Origin: Clostridiales bacterium CHKCI001
Lineage (GTDB): Bacteria > Bacillota > Clostridia > Lachnospirales > Lachnospiraceae
Assembly (NCBI GenBank): GCA_900045905.1
Contig: FCNS01000040.1
Location: 1-64,000 of the forward strand
Direction of reading: 5' to 3'
DNA: 64,000 bases
A program made the position numbers and the translations under genes. The stretch's first letter is position 1, and each line of letters begins with the position of its first letter. Shown one piece after another: positions 1 through 7,690 of this stretch. The notes below the pieces were generated by a model, which was not told where the DNA came from, made no database searches, and saw only the letters and a list, made by a program, of their open reading frames with translations.

Positions 1-175
1 AATATTTTTCTTTGTAATTCCATTACTAATAATTGCAAAATCTTTTATTCCTAAATCGATTCCTAGTCCAAAATCATTTAATTGTGTTTTTTCTGTATCA
101 GGAATATCTACCAGAACAGATACATAACATCTTCCTGGTTTACAAAAAACCGTACCACTTTTAATTCTAGATCCA
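1..175 (-). pseudogene. tnpB: IS200/IS605-type TnpB (OrfB) remnant, 5'-truncated
   Basis: Reading the minus strand gives an open frame containing IKSGTVFCKPGRCYVSVLVD and then GIDLGIKDFAI, the RuvC-I motif with the first catalytic Asp of TnpB, the RNA-guided nuclease of IS200/IS605 elements. Only about 58 codons are visible, because the frame runs off the left edge. The N-terminal half that should precede this stretch is absent: the homologous sequence begins within a few bases of the stop codon of the DUF2953 gene and no start codon or ribosome site precedes it. It is therefore most likely a decayed insertion. Whether the C-terminal half and the right end survive cannot be seen. Confidence 0.75.
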
Positions 176-178
176 TTC

Positions 179-1156
179 TTATTCCTTTATCTTTCCCATT
201 AATTTCTTTATCATAACTCGAAATGATTTATGAAATACAACACGAATTGCTTCCCATAATAAAACAGCAATTTGAACGCTTCCTCTAAATTTTAAACTTC
301 CCTCTAGTACCGTTTGTTGAAAATCTGGTTCCAAAGAAATTGTATTTTCATACCATCCCATAAAAATTGCCATTATTCCTGTTATTTCTCCTGTGAAAGC
401 AGGATCTTCAAACCCGTAATGCAAATATAGCTGGAATTTTTTAGGACGAATATGCCGAATAATTCGAACAAGACGAACTTTTAGAAATACATAAACCATC
501 CTACTATTTTCTTCTAACAAAATTTCCTTTACTTCTACCAATTTTTGTTTGGAAGAGGTTAGTTTTTTCCAGATTGTCAGAACAGTTGCTTTCAATTTTT
601 TCCAGATTGTTCTCAATTTTGAGGGAAATGAAACAATTCGATTCCAAAATGCTTGAATTGCTCGAATACCTTTTTTCCAGAAAGAAACGGTTTCTGTCGT
701 ATCTTCGACTTGCTCACTCGTTTCTTCTTGCTCGGTAAATATTTCTGTCTCTTCATTTTCAGAACTCTGCTCTATTTTTGAGTTCGTTTCATCTGTGTGC
801 TGTATTTCAACTTCTTCTTCTACTGTTGCTGGCAATTTAGCAGGTTCTGCTTGATTTGGAGGAATTTCTGTTTCCATCTCAAAATCAAATTGCTCATTCT
901 CCTTTTTTTTCTTTCTGGAACCAAGCGGAATTCCCAAGACTTTTATTGCTAATTGAGGATGATTTTGCTCAATGATTAGTTTTACTGAAATCAAATGCAG
1001 CAGCCAGTAAATCTTTACCCATCCATTCCCATTGTCAAAATAATCTAGATCCCCTTTATAGCGAATCGGCACAAATAAAAGAAGCAACAAAAGCAGAACG
1101 ATCAGCCCTATAATGATTCCTATAATTTTCAGTATCAAAAATATGATATGCAGCAT
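179..1156 (-). CDS. DUF2953 domain membrane protein (YtfI-like)
   Basis: 325 aa. Residues about 8-30 form one hydrophobic membrane segment followed by FVPIRYKG. A very acidic, low-complexity linker (about residues 85-155, rich in Glu and Thr) leads to a basic stretch and then the DUF2953 core (LYLHYGFEDPAFTGEITG onward). In Bacillus the homologue ytfI sits beside ytfJ (gerW), a sporulation gene; here a tnpB remnant lies directly downstream where such a neighbour might be expected. The function is unknown; a membrane-anchored protein is all the sequence supports. The ATG has a GAGGAAG ribosome site at good spacing. The gene follows the 101-aa gene by 12 bp, so the two are probably cotranscribed. 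Confidence 0.8.
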   Translation of the reverse strand: MLHIIFLILKIIGIIIGLIVLLLLLLLFVPIRYKGDLDYFDNGNGWVKIYWLLHLISVKLIIEQNHPQLAIKVLGIPLGSRKKKKENEQFDFEMETEIPPNQAEPAKLPATVEEEVEIQHTDETNSKIEQSSENEETEIFTEQEETSEQVEDTTETVSFWKKGIRAIQAFWNRIVSFPSKLRTIWKKLKATVLTIWKKLTSSKQKLVEVKEILLEENSRMVYVFLKVRLVRIIRHIRPKKFQLYLHYGFEDPAFTGEITGIMAIFMGWYENTISLEPDFQQTVLEGSLKFRGSVQIAVLLWEAIRVVFHKSFRVMIKKLMGKIKE

Positions 1157-1168
1157 CTATCCACTTCC

Positions 1169-1474
1169 TCATTGTATATATTCCCGCAGCGCAACTCCTC
1201 CCGTCCGCTTATACACCTCTTCTATCAATTGTCTTACAAGCTCATACGCTTCTCGTTTACTACCTGCAATTCCAAGCACAAATAAATCTTGTTTCTGATA
1301 ATAAGATTGGTGTAATAGTGACGCTGGAATAACTTCCATTAAATTTTGTGGATCTGGTGCCATCAAAATTACATAAATTCCAACTTGGAATTTATTATGT
1401 CTTAGTCTCCATAAAATCTGATATTTTTTGTAACCGATCTGATCACCGACTAATAAATTTTTGTACAGACGCAC
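1169..1474 (-). CDS. Conserved hypothetical protein, 101 aa
   Basis: I do not recognise a named family. The product is a compact mixed alpha/beta protein with no membrane segment or signal peptide; its C-terminal half (KREAYELVRQLIEEVYKRTG) reads as an amphipathic helix. GTG at 1474 is the likely start because GAGGG lies 5 nt upstream. It is the first gene of a two-gene unit with the DUF2953 protein, and a perfect 9-bp inverted repeat (1497-1505 and 1531-1539) precedes it. A protein of this size next to a DUF2953 gene suggests a linked role, but nothing in the sequence says which. Confidence 0.7.
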   Translation of the reverse strand: MRLYKNLLVGDQIGYKKYQILWRLRHNKFQVGIYVILMAPDPQNLMEVIPASLLHQSYYQKQDLFVLGIAGSKREAYELVRQLIEEVYKRTGGVALREYIQ

Positions 1475-1496
1475 ATTATCCCTCTATTCTTTTCTG

Positions 1497-1539
1497 TTAG
1501 TATACATTCCAATTTACTAGTGACTATTTGGTATACTAA
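1497..1539. promoter_or_regulatory. Perfect 9-bp inverted repeat upstream of the 101-aa gene
   Basis: TTAGTATAC at 1497-1505 and GTATACTAA at 1531-1539 are exact reverse complements separated by 25 nt. The left arm contains a TATACT that could act as a -10 box on the minus strand, but no convincing -35 box is seen. It could be an operator or a small stem-loop. Confidence 0.4.
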
Positions 1540-1544
1540 ATCTT

Positions 1545-1846
1545 CATGCCCGCTTTGCGGGTACCACTACCATATAAAAGTCTATTGTTCAGTCAGCGCA
1601 GGGTATAAATCCCCTTGCCTGGCTGGACGACACCTTTATAGTAAACTTCCATGCCCGCTTTGCGGGCACCACCATGATATAAAAGCCGATGTCTTCGTGC
1701 TATGCACTCTCGACATCGCTGTCCGTATTCGCAATCCAGGCAAATGCTTTACTTGCTCATACAAGTCAGGTCGTGGAATGTCCATCCAGTACAGGGTATA
1801 AATCCTTTGCCTGGCTGATCATTGACGACACTTTTATAGTAAATTT
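1545..1846 (-). repeat. Tandem pair of an intergenic palindromic repeat element
   Basis: This 372-bp gap (1475-1846) holds two units of one element. Each unit has at its left end CATGCCCGCTTTGCGGG (1545-1561, 1650-1666), a CCCGC-TTT-GCGGG hairpin, followed by ACCAC and TATAAAAG. Each ends at its right with CAGGGTATAAATCC, TTGCCTGGCTG and GACGACAC, then TTTATAGTAAA (1597-1645, 1792-1843). TATAAAAG and CTTTTATA are terminal inverted repeats. Unit 2 also carries a 7-bp stem (CGATGTC 1687-1693 with GACATCG 1712-1718) enclosing GTGC-TAT-GCAC. A third unit lies at 32877-32983. The plus-strand 93-aa frame across it is accidental. The element looks like a MITE or structured RNA and begins next to a stop codon. 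Confidence 0.75.
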
Positions 1847-3259
1847 TCAGAAAATTGACATCATTGTTCTAATAATCTCTACACAAGCTGCTTTCTCTGC
1901 TAAGTCACTGCATGAAGCAAGACTCGTCTCAATATAATTTTCTAATTCCTGATAGGTCGTAACAAATAATGGTAATAGCGTTATAAGTTTTGCCATAATT
2001 GCACGTGCCACAGGTTTTGACTGTTTCTTTAAATGTTCCTTCAATTCTGTAGAAAATACAGCATAGGCCTGCATAACATAATCTCTATCTGCCTGTGAAT
2101 GATCTGCATTTGAGTTTTCTAACTCCACATATAGGCTTGTGGAAAGTAATTTGCTCATTCTTTCCAAGGAACAATATATTTTATCCAGCATACTTCCGCT
2201 TAATATTTCTCTATAAGAAGCCTGAATTTCTTCTAACATAGATTCTCCAGAGTGAAACAGATCTGCACATCGTTCCTGTATCCCCTCTATTTTCTCAAAA
2301 TATTCCGATAAATGCTCAGGCAATTCGGTTTGTTGGTTGAATAGATCACAAACTTCTCGAATAATTGTTTCACAATTTTGTTTTTCTTTTAAGTCTACAA
2401 TCGCATATGGTGTGCTCAGCAATATAACATAGAGATCATTGGTCAATTCTTCCAATAACATATATAAATCAATATTATAATTCAATACTTGCGATGTTTT
2501 TTCTTGTTCCTCTTCCAATGCTTCATAAGATTCTGCTGTCAACGTTTTGAAATCAACTTGCGACATACGGTAAATCATATGATAGATTTCTGGATAAGCA
2601 TCCTCCATTCCTTCTGGTTCTTCCATCATAGCCGCCGTACGCAACATGTAAATTAGATCTTTTACCGATTGTTTTTCACTGCCAATATAAACACTTAATC
2701 CGTCTTGTAAAATTTGGAAAAACTTACTTTTCGTCATACGCATTGGCAACTGTTCGATGATTTGTATTGTTCTAGTTTGACGAACTGCATTGTCTTTATC
2801 CATTGTAAGATAATTCAGAATTTCTGTTTTCAAATTTTCATCTGAACATTCCATCTTCGTTTCTTTAAACCGATATTCCATCCGATTTAACACGTATTCA
2901 TAAATCGTATAACGATCGGTATATGCAGTAAACAATTTCATTGCTTCAATATTTTTTTTTCGCAATGTCTCAATATCTTCAATGCTTTGCTCAAATAGCT
3001 CTCCAGAAAACCTAGTTCCAACATATTTTCTTACAATACGATTTAACTCTTTTACTGCATCCGTTACAATATCTGGAATCTTATCGCCCCTCTTTTTCAT
3101 TTCCATGTAAGTCTCATAGAAAGTCGGATAATTTAATGCAAATCGGCTATAAGAAAGTCGATTTGCACTATTCATCATATGATTTGAAAACAGAGATAAA
3201 TTTGCTTCTACATCTTTTCCCTTTTCTAATCGTCTCATTATTGTATAAATATCAGCCAT
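1847..3259 (-). CDS. Conserved hypothetical helical protein, 470 aa
   Basis: Long, mostly alpha-helical soluble protein with no signal peptide, membrane span or recognisable catalytic motif; the N-terminus reads MADIYTIMRRLEKGKDV. I chose ATG 3259 because GAGGA lies 8-9 nt upstream; the frame extends upstream to 3274 without a ribosome site. It overlaps the cinA stop by 8 bp, so it is translated with cinA and closes the yicC-cinA operon. The tandem palindromic repeat begins immediately after its stop. I cannot assign a function; placement after cinA is the only clue. Confidence 0.7.
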   Translation of the reverse strand: MADIYTIMRRLEKGKDVEANLSLFSNHMMNSANRLSYSRFALNYPTFYETYMEMKKRGDKIPDIVTDAVKELNRIVRKYVGTRFSGELFEQSIEDIETLRKKNIEAMKLFTAYTDRYTIYEYVLNRMEYRFKETKMECSDENLKTEILNYLTMDKDNAVRQTRTIQIIEQLPMRMTKSKFFQILQDGLSVYIGSEKQSVKDLIYMLRTAAMMEEPEGMEDAYPEIYHMIYRMSQVDFKTLTAESYEALEEEQEKTSQVLNYNIDLYMLLEELTNDLYVILLSTPYAIVDLKEKQNCETIIREVCDLFNQQTELPEHLSEYFEKIEGIQERCADLFHSGESMLEEIQASYREILSGSMLDKIYCSLERMSKLLSTSLYVELENSNADHSQADRDYVMQAYAVFSTELKEHLKKQSKPVARAIMAKLITLLPLFVTTYQELENYIETSLASCSDLAEKAACVEIIRTMMSIF

Positions 3260-4511
3260 AATTCTTTTCCTCATCCTCTTCCAGCATACAACGCCTTAAT
3301 AAATCTAAAGCATTGACCACGGTTAATTCCCTGATCTTATTTCGATCTCCTATAAAATGATATTCTCGTACTGTAACAGAATCAGCAAAATAACAACCAA
3401 TAAATACTGTTCCAACTGGCTTTTCTTTTGTGCCGCCATCTGGGCCCGCAATTCCAGTTATCGCAAGACTGACATCTGCATCCGTTTTAAACACGGCTCC
3501 TTTTGCCATTTCCTTTGCTGTTTCTTTGCTGACAGCACCATATTTCTTTAACGTATCTCGATTTACATCAATAAATTTTCTCTTTGCTTTATTGGAATAC
3601 GTTACAAATCCAATTTTAAATACATCAGAAGCTCCAGGAACATTGATAAAACGACTGCTTAACATACCTCCCGTACAAGATTCTGCTGTACAAATTGTGA
3701 AACCTCGCTTCTGAAGCATTTTCACTACAACTTGCTCTAACGTTTCACTTTCTTTTATTGTATAAATTGCTTTGCCAAACCGTTTTCTAAGTTCCTCTAT
3801 CATTGGCTTTATCATTTTTTTTGCGTCTTTCTCTGTTTTTGCACTGGCCGTTATACGCACATGTACTTCTCCAGTTTTAGCATAAGTAGCAATTGTCGGA
3901 TTCGTCTGCTGATCAATTAAATCCCGGATCATCATTTCTACTTTGCTTTCTCCAATTCCACAAATCTTAACCATTGCAGATAAGATTGTATGCGGAATTT
4001 TTTTCTCCAGATAAGGTGCTACCTTATCATTTACCATAGGAATCAATTCATTTGGAGGCCCTGGAAGTAAAATAATACTTTTTCCATTCAATTCAACAAT
4101 AATTCCTGGCGCCGTTCCATTATCATTATCTAACACAATTGCTCCATCTGGAATCAATGCCTGCTTCCAGTTATTATCAGATGGTTTACGACCTGTTTTT
4201 GAAAAGTAAATCTTTATTCTCTTCTTCGTATGCTCATCTTCTACAAGTGGAGTATGACATATTTTTGCTACTGTCTCTTTTGTTAAATCATCTTCTGTTG
4301 GTCCTAGCCCTCCTGATAAAATAACAACATCAGAACGACTTAACGCCATTGTGAGCTGTTGTGATAATCGTTCTTCATTATCCCCTACTGTGGATTGATA
4401 AAAGACGGAATAACCAAGAGATGCACACTTCTGTGCCAGAAATTGTGCATTCGTATTAACAATATTTCCCAGTAAAATTTCCGTTCCTACAGTAATTAAT
4501 TCTATAACCAT
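3252..4511 (-). CDS. cinA: CinA: competence/damage-inducible protein, nicotinamide-nucleotide amidase
   Basis: 419 aa from ATG 4511. The N-terminal MoCF/COG1058 domain (ELITVGTEILLGNIVNTNAQ, then LSGGLGPTEDDLT) is followed from about residue 250 by the CinA C-terminal domain with TAESCTGGMLSSRF and ITGIAGPDGGT. Family members deamidate nicotinamide mononucleotide for pyridine nucleotide salvage and have an ADP-ribose pyrophosphatase domain. The frame can also begin at a TTG at 4520, but AAGG lies 9 nt upstream of ATG 4511, which I prefer. It follows pgsA closely, as in many Firmicutes where the order pgsA-cinA-recA is common; recA is not present here and the next gene is the 470-aa hypothetical. 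Confidence 0.93.
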   Translation of the reverse strand: MVIELITVGTEILLGNIVNTNAQFLAQKCASLGYSVFYQSTVGDNEERLSQQLTMALSRSDVVILSGGLGPTEDDLTKETVAKICHTPLVEDEHTKKRIKIYFSKTGRKPSDNNWKQALIPDGAIVLDNDNGTAPGIIVELNGKSIILLPGPPNELIPMVNDKVAPYLEKKIPHTILSAMVKICGIGESKVEMMIRDLIDQQTNPTIATYAKTGEVHVRITASAKTEKDAKKMIKPMIEELRKRFGKAIYTIKESETLEQVVVKMLQKRGFTICTAESCTGGMLSSRFINVPGASDVFKIGFVTYSNKAKRKFIDVNRDTLKKYGAVSKETAKEMAKGAVFKTDADVSLAITGIAGPDGGTKEKPVGTVFIGCYFADSVTVREYHFIGDRNKIRELTVVNALDLLRRCMLEEDEEKNYG

Positions 4512-4522
4512 TTCTTTCAACC

Positions 4523-5059
4523 TTATCTTTCTTCCTGTAGTACACTTCGATTGTGGTACAGATAATCACATAATGAAATAATCGTCAATGCTAAAGACGC
4601 ATAAATTAATATCTGCTCTACAATCTCCATTCCATTAATATCTGCAATCAAAACAAGCGTCATTACCATCTGACAGGCTGTCTTCATCTTTCCCCAGATT
4701 CCTGCTGCTAATACAATTCCTTGATCAGAAGCAATCAAACGAAAGCCACTAATGATAAATTCTCTCGCTATAATAATAATAACAATCCATGTTGGAATGC
4801 GTCCTAAATCTACAAAGCAAATTAAAGCAGTACACACTAACAATTTATCTGCCAATGGATCCATAAATTTCCCAAAATTTGTAATCAGATTATATTTTCT
4901 TGCAATTCTTCCATCAAACCAATCCGTCAAGCTCGCTCCCGCAAAAATAGCAAGGGCTACCCATTTCGACCAATCTCCTTCAAACGGTACAAGCATAAAT
5001 ATTACAAAAAATGGAATCATAATTGTACGAAGCATTGTGAGCTTATTCGGTAAATTCAT
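4523..5059 (-). CDS. pgsA: PgsA: CDP-diacylglycerol--glycerol-3-phosphate 3-phosphatidyltransferase
   Basis: 178-aa integral membrane enzyme making phosphatidylglycerophosphate, the committed step of anionic phospholipid synthesis. The CDP-alcohol phosphotransferase signature D-G-x2-A-R-x8-G-x3-D-x3-D is intact in DWFDGRIARKYNLITNFGKF with MDPLADK directly after. Several hydrophobic spans are visible, for example in the segment VIIIIAREFIISGFRLIA. The length is usual. Its start overlaps the 3' end of rimO by 17 bp, so it is translationally coupled, and cinA follows within about 12 bp. Confidence 0.95.
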   Translation of the reverse strand: MNLPNKLTMLRTIMIPFFVIFMLVPFEGDWSKWVALAIFAGASLTDWFDGRIARKYNLITNFGKFMDPLADKLLVCTALICFVDLGRIPTWIVIIIIAREFIISGFRLIASDQGIVLAAGIWGKMKTACQMVMTLVLIADINGMEIVEQILIYASLALTIISLCDYLYHNRSVLQEER

Positions 5060-6377
5060 TTTCCAATTCTCCTATCAAATCATATTCTGCTGCTCCAGTG
5101 ACAATTACTCTTGCGAAATCACCAGACATCAATGGGGTAGCCGTCTGTACAAAAATATATCCGTCTACATTCGGTGCATCCATATATGTTCTGCCTACAT
5201 AAGCATTCTCATCGGCAACCTTTCCTTCTATTATAACATCCACGGTGCGTCCAATCATACGCTCACAGTGGTCAAATGCAATTTCTTGCTGCAACTCCAT
5301 AATCGCATCACGGCGTTCTTCTTTTACTTCTGCTGGAATTTGATCTTCCATACAAGCAGCTGGAGTATCTTCTTCTGCTGAATAAGTAAATACGCCAAGA
5401 CGATCAAATTCTAATTCATCCACAAAACGCATTGTTTCTTCATGATCCTCTTGTGTTTCACCTGGAAATCCAGCAATTAATGTAGTGCGAAGTGCAATAT
5501 CTGGAATTTCTTTTCTTAGTTTTTGAATCATCGCTCGAAGCTGCGTTTGACTTGTTTTTCTTCCCATCCGCTTTAAAATGGAATCGGAAGCATGTTGAAT
5601 TGGAATATCCAAATAATGACAAATCTTAGGTTCTGTCTTAATTACTTGAATCAGTTCGTCCGTAATCTCTTCTGGATAACAATATTGTAGTCGGATCCAC
5701 CAAATACCTGAAATCTGTGCAAGTTGTTTCAAAAGTTCTGGAAGCATTTTTCTTCCATACAAGTCAATTCCATAAAGAGTTGTTTCCTGAGCTACAAGAA
5801 TTAACTCACGAACGCCACCTTCTGCTAAAGATTTCGCTTCTTCGATTAATTCTTCCATTGGAACACTTCTATAGGAACCCCTAATTTTAGGAATAATACA
5901 ATAAGTACAATGCTTATCACAGCCTTCTGCAATTTTTAAAAACGCATAATATCCTCCCGTTGTTACAATACGCTTACGTGCTGTCGGCATTCCATTATTT
6001 GGAAGAAAGACTTGTGGATGATGATGAGCCAATGCTTCTTCTACTACATTAGCAATCTCATCATAAGAAGCGATTCCGAGAACTCCATCTACTTCTGGTA
6101 TCTCTTTTTGCACTTCTTCTTTATAACGCTCTGCCAAACAGCCTGTCACAATTAAAGCTTTACATACCGCAGTCTTTTTATATTCTGCCATCTCTAAAAT
6201 CGTATTGATACTTTCTTCTTTCGCATCACCAATGAAACAGCAAGTATTTACAATAATGACCTGCGCCTGTGTTTCATCTTCTGTAAATTCATAACCTGCA
6301 TCTCTTAAGATCCCTAACATCTTTTCCGTATCCACAAGATTTTTATCACATCCAAGGGAAATAAACAATATTTTCAT
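5043..6377 (-). CDS. rimO: RimO: ribosomal protein S12 methylthiotransferase
   Basis: 444 aa. Radical-SAM enzyme that adds a methylthio group to the conserved Asp of ribosomal protein S12. The UPF0004 N-terminal domain begins SLGCDKNLVDTE and holds cysteines for the auxiliary cluster (C9, the NTCCF region, VTGCLAERY). The radical SAM motif is CDKHCTYCIIP (CxxxCxxC), followed by a C-terminal TRAM domain. CDKN rather than CPKN in the first motif fits RimO over MiaB. The ATG at 6377 has no well-placed ribosome site: the nearest GGAG is about 19 nt away and instead serves a 15-codon overlapping leader frame (6346-6393). Confidence 0.95.
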   Translation of the reverse strand: MKILFISLGCDKNLVDTEKMLGILRDAGYEFTEDETQAQVIIVNTCCFIGDAKEESINTILEMAEYKKTAVCKALIVTGCLAERYKEEVQKEIPEVDGVLGIASYDEIANVVEEALAHHHPQVFLPNNGMPTARKRIVTTGGYYAFLKIAEGCDKHCTYCIIPKIRGSYRSVPMEELIEEAKSLAEGGVRELILVAQETTLYGIDLYGRKMLPELLKQLAQISGIWWIRLQYCYPEEITDELIQVIKTEPKICHYLDIPIQHASDSILKRMGRKTSQTQLRAMIQKLRKEIPDIALRTTLIAGFPGETQEDHEETMRFVDELEFDRLGVFTYSAEEDTPAACMEDQIPAEVKEERRDAIMELQQEIAFDHCERMIGRTVDVIIEGKVADENAYVGRTYMDAPNVDGYIFVQTATPLMSGDFARVIVTGAAEYDLIGELENEFTE

Positions 6378-6393
6378 CGAAATTTATATACAT
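6346..6393 (-). other. Possible 15-codon leader ORF overlapping the rimO start
   Basis: On the minus strand, AAGGAGAAT-ATG opens a frame encoding MYINFDENIVYFPWM that ends in TGA inside rimO codon 11, out of frame with rimO (whose ATG is 16 nt downstream). The good ribosome-binding sequence belongs to this frame, not to rimO. It might couple translation into rimO or be fortuitous; a peptide of 15 residues cannot be supported by sequence alone. Confidence 0.25.
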
Positions 6394-6448
6394 ATTCTCC
6401 TTCTATTTTCTAGTTACTTCATTGTACATCTCAACCTTTTGTCAAGAT

Positions 6449-6733
6449 TTATTCCTGAATATCTTCCGCTTCGATCATTTCTGGATCTTCTTCTTCGGCT
6501 TCATCATCTCCCATGATTTTCACTTTTCCTCTATAAAGCTCTTCTACAGCAATAGAAAGTGGTTTCTTACCAGCATATCCCCGTACAAGCGGCTCTTCCC
6601 CAGCAATAATCTGTCTTGCACGCTTTGCCGTAGCAATCACGATGGAATAACGGCTCTGTACTACAGGCTGTTCTCCTGGTTCTACCTCACTATTTACTAC
6701 ATTAATTAAATCAGAATAAGATGGATGTAACAT
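6449..6733 (-). CDS. rpoZ: RpoZ: RNA polymerase omega subunit
   Basis: 94 aa. Small subunit that helps fold and assemble the beta' subunit of RNA polymerase. The family core is visible: SRYSIVIATAKRARQI followed by KKPLSIAVEELYRGKV. The C-terminus is a highly acidic tail (DDEAEEEDPEMIEAEDIQE), common in Clostridia. It starts 1 bp after the gmk stop, reproducing the conserved Firmicutes order remA-gmk-rpoZ. Confidence 0.93.
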   Translation of the reverse strand: MLHPSYSDLINVVNSEVEPGEQPVVQSRYSIVIATAKRARQIIAGEEPLVRGYAGKKPLSIAVEELYRGKVKIMGDDEAEEEDPEMIEAEDIQE

Positions 6734-6734
6734 G

Positions 6735-7367
6735 TCATTCTCCTTTCAAAAAGATTTTTAAATCTTCTTTCATATCTTCTATAAATTGATTTTGATAGGA
6801 ACATCGGTTATGCTGACATTGAATCAACTCATGCAATTGCTCAACACAATGTTCCAATTTATCATTAACGATAATATAATCGTAACGATCCATATTCTTT
6901 GACTCTTTGGCTGCCTGAGTAAGCCTTGCTTGTATTGTTTCTTCTGATTCTGTTCCTCGTCCAGTCAGCCGCCTTTTTAACTCTTCGGCTGTCGGCGGTG
7001 CAATAAAAATAAGAACTGCTTGAGGATATTTCTCCTTTATCTGTAAGGCTCCTTGCACTTCAATCTCCAGAATCACATCTTTACCAGCCTCCATCTGTGC
7101 AAAAACATAATCCGCTGGTGTTCCATAATAATTATTTACATATTGTGCATATTCAATCAATTTTTCTTCTTGAATCATTGCTTCAAAGGTTTCCCTTGTC
7201 TTAAAGAAGTAATGAACCCCTTCTTTCTCCCCAGCTCTTGGAGCCCTTGAAGTAGCAGAAATAGATAATGCATAATTCTTATATTTTTCCATTAAGGCCT
7301 TTATTATTGTTCCTTTTCCTACTCCTGAAAAGCCAGAAATAACAACCATAACCCCTGTCTGTTCCAT
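6735..7367 (-). CDS. gmk: Gmk: guanylate kinase
   Basis: 210 aa, cytosolic. Phosphorylates GMP to GDP with ATP. The P-loop is SGFSGVGKGTI at residues 11-21, followed by the GMP-binding region SATSRAPRAGEKEGVHYFF and the lid segment RLTGRGTESEETIQARL. Length is normal. GGAG sits 8 nt before the ATG, inside the end of remA, 3 bp upstream. In Bacillus this gene is cotranscribed with yloC (yicC) and remA, as here. Confidence 0.96.
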   Translation of the reverse strand: MEQTGVMVVISGFSGVGKGTIIKALMEKYKNYALSISATSRAPRAGEKEGVHYFFKTRETFEAMIQEEKLIEYAQYVNNYYGTPADYVFAQMEAGKDVILEIEVQGALQIKEKYPQAVLIFIAPPTAEELKRRLTGRGTESEETIQARLTQAAKESKNMDRYDYIIVNDKLEHCVEQLHELIQCQHNRCSYQNQFIEDMKEDLKIFLKGE

Positions 7368-7370
7368 ATT

Positions 7371-7652
7371 CTATTCTCCATTCTGTTCTATTGCAATCTC
7401 TTGTTCTATACTTTCTCCGATGCTCGATGGTAGTCTTCCTGCCAATGTATCTGGTAAAAGTGCCGATAAAACAACATATCCTCCCAGTGTTACAATAACC
7501 GATTTGGTTTTTCTTCCTTGTGTCGCATCAATTGACATTCCTCTGTCTTTCGCATTTTGGACAAGACGTTTCATCGGGGCAGAATCAAATCGCGAGATAG
7601 AGATAATCTGTGTAGAATTAATAAAATTTCCAAACCCAATATTTACAAACAT
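7371..7652 (-). CDS. remA: RemA/DUF370 family DNA-binding regulator
   Basis: 93 aa. Matches the extracellular matrix regulator RemA family: NIGFGNFINSTQIISI, then SAPMKRLVQNAKDRG and DATQGRKTKSVIV. In Bacillus subtilis RemA binds arrays of short direct repeats to activate biofilm matrix and osmoprotection genes. The family is widespread in Clostridia, where its targets are mostly unknown. It sits between yicC and gmk, the usual position. The C-terminal tail (EQEIAIEQNGE) is a short extension. Confidence 0.9.
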   Translation of the reverse strand: MFVNIGFGNFINSTQIISISRFDSAPMKRLVQNAKDRGMSIDATQGRKTKSVIVTLGGYVVLSALLPDTLAGRLPSSIGESIEQEIAIEQNGE

Positions 7653-7690
7653 CCCAAACTCCTCTCCTGCAAATTTTAAGTATCTGAGAA

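Noticed and set aside
1520-1801. Plus-strand 93-aa open frame with Cys/His-rich sequence
   Set aside because: It lies entirely inside the palindromic repeat element, without ribosome site; the apparent CxxC motifs come from the repeated CCCGCTTTGCGGG hairpin.
4752-5381. 209-aa plus-strand open frame
   Set aside because: It is antisense to pgsA and rimO, which are unambiguous, and has a composition unlike a real protein.
6440-6445. Perfect TTGACA on the minus strand at the rpoZ 3' end, as a rimO promoter
   Set aside because: No acceptable -10 sequence occurs 16-18 bp downstream; TACAAT is only 13 bp away.
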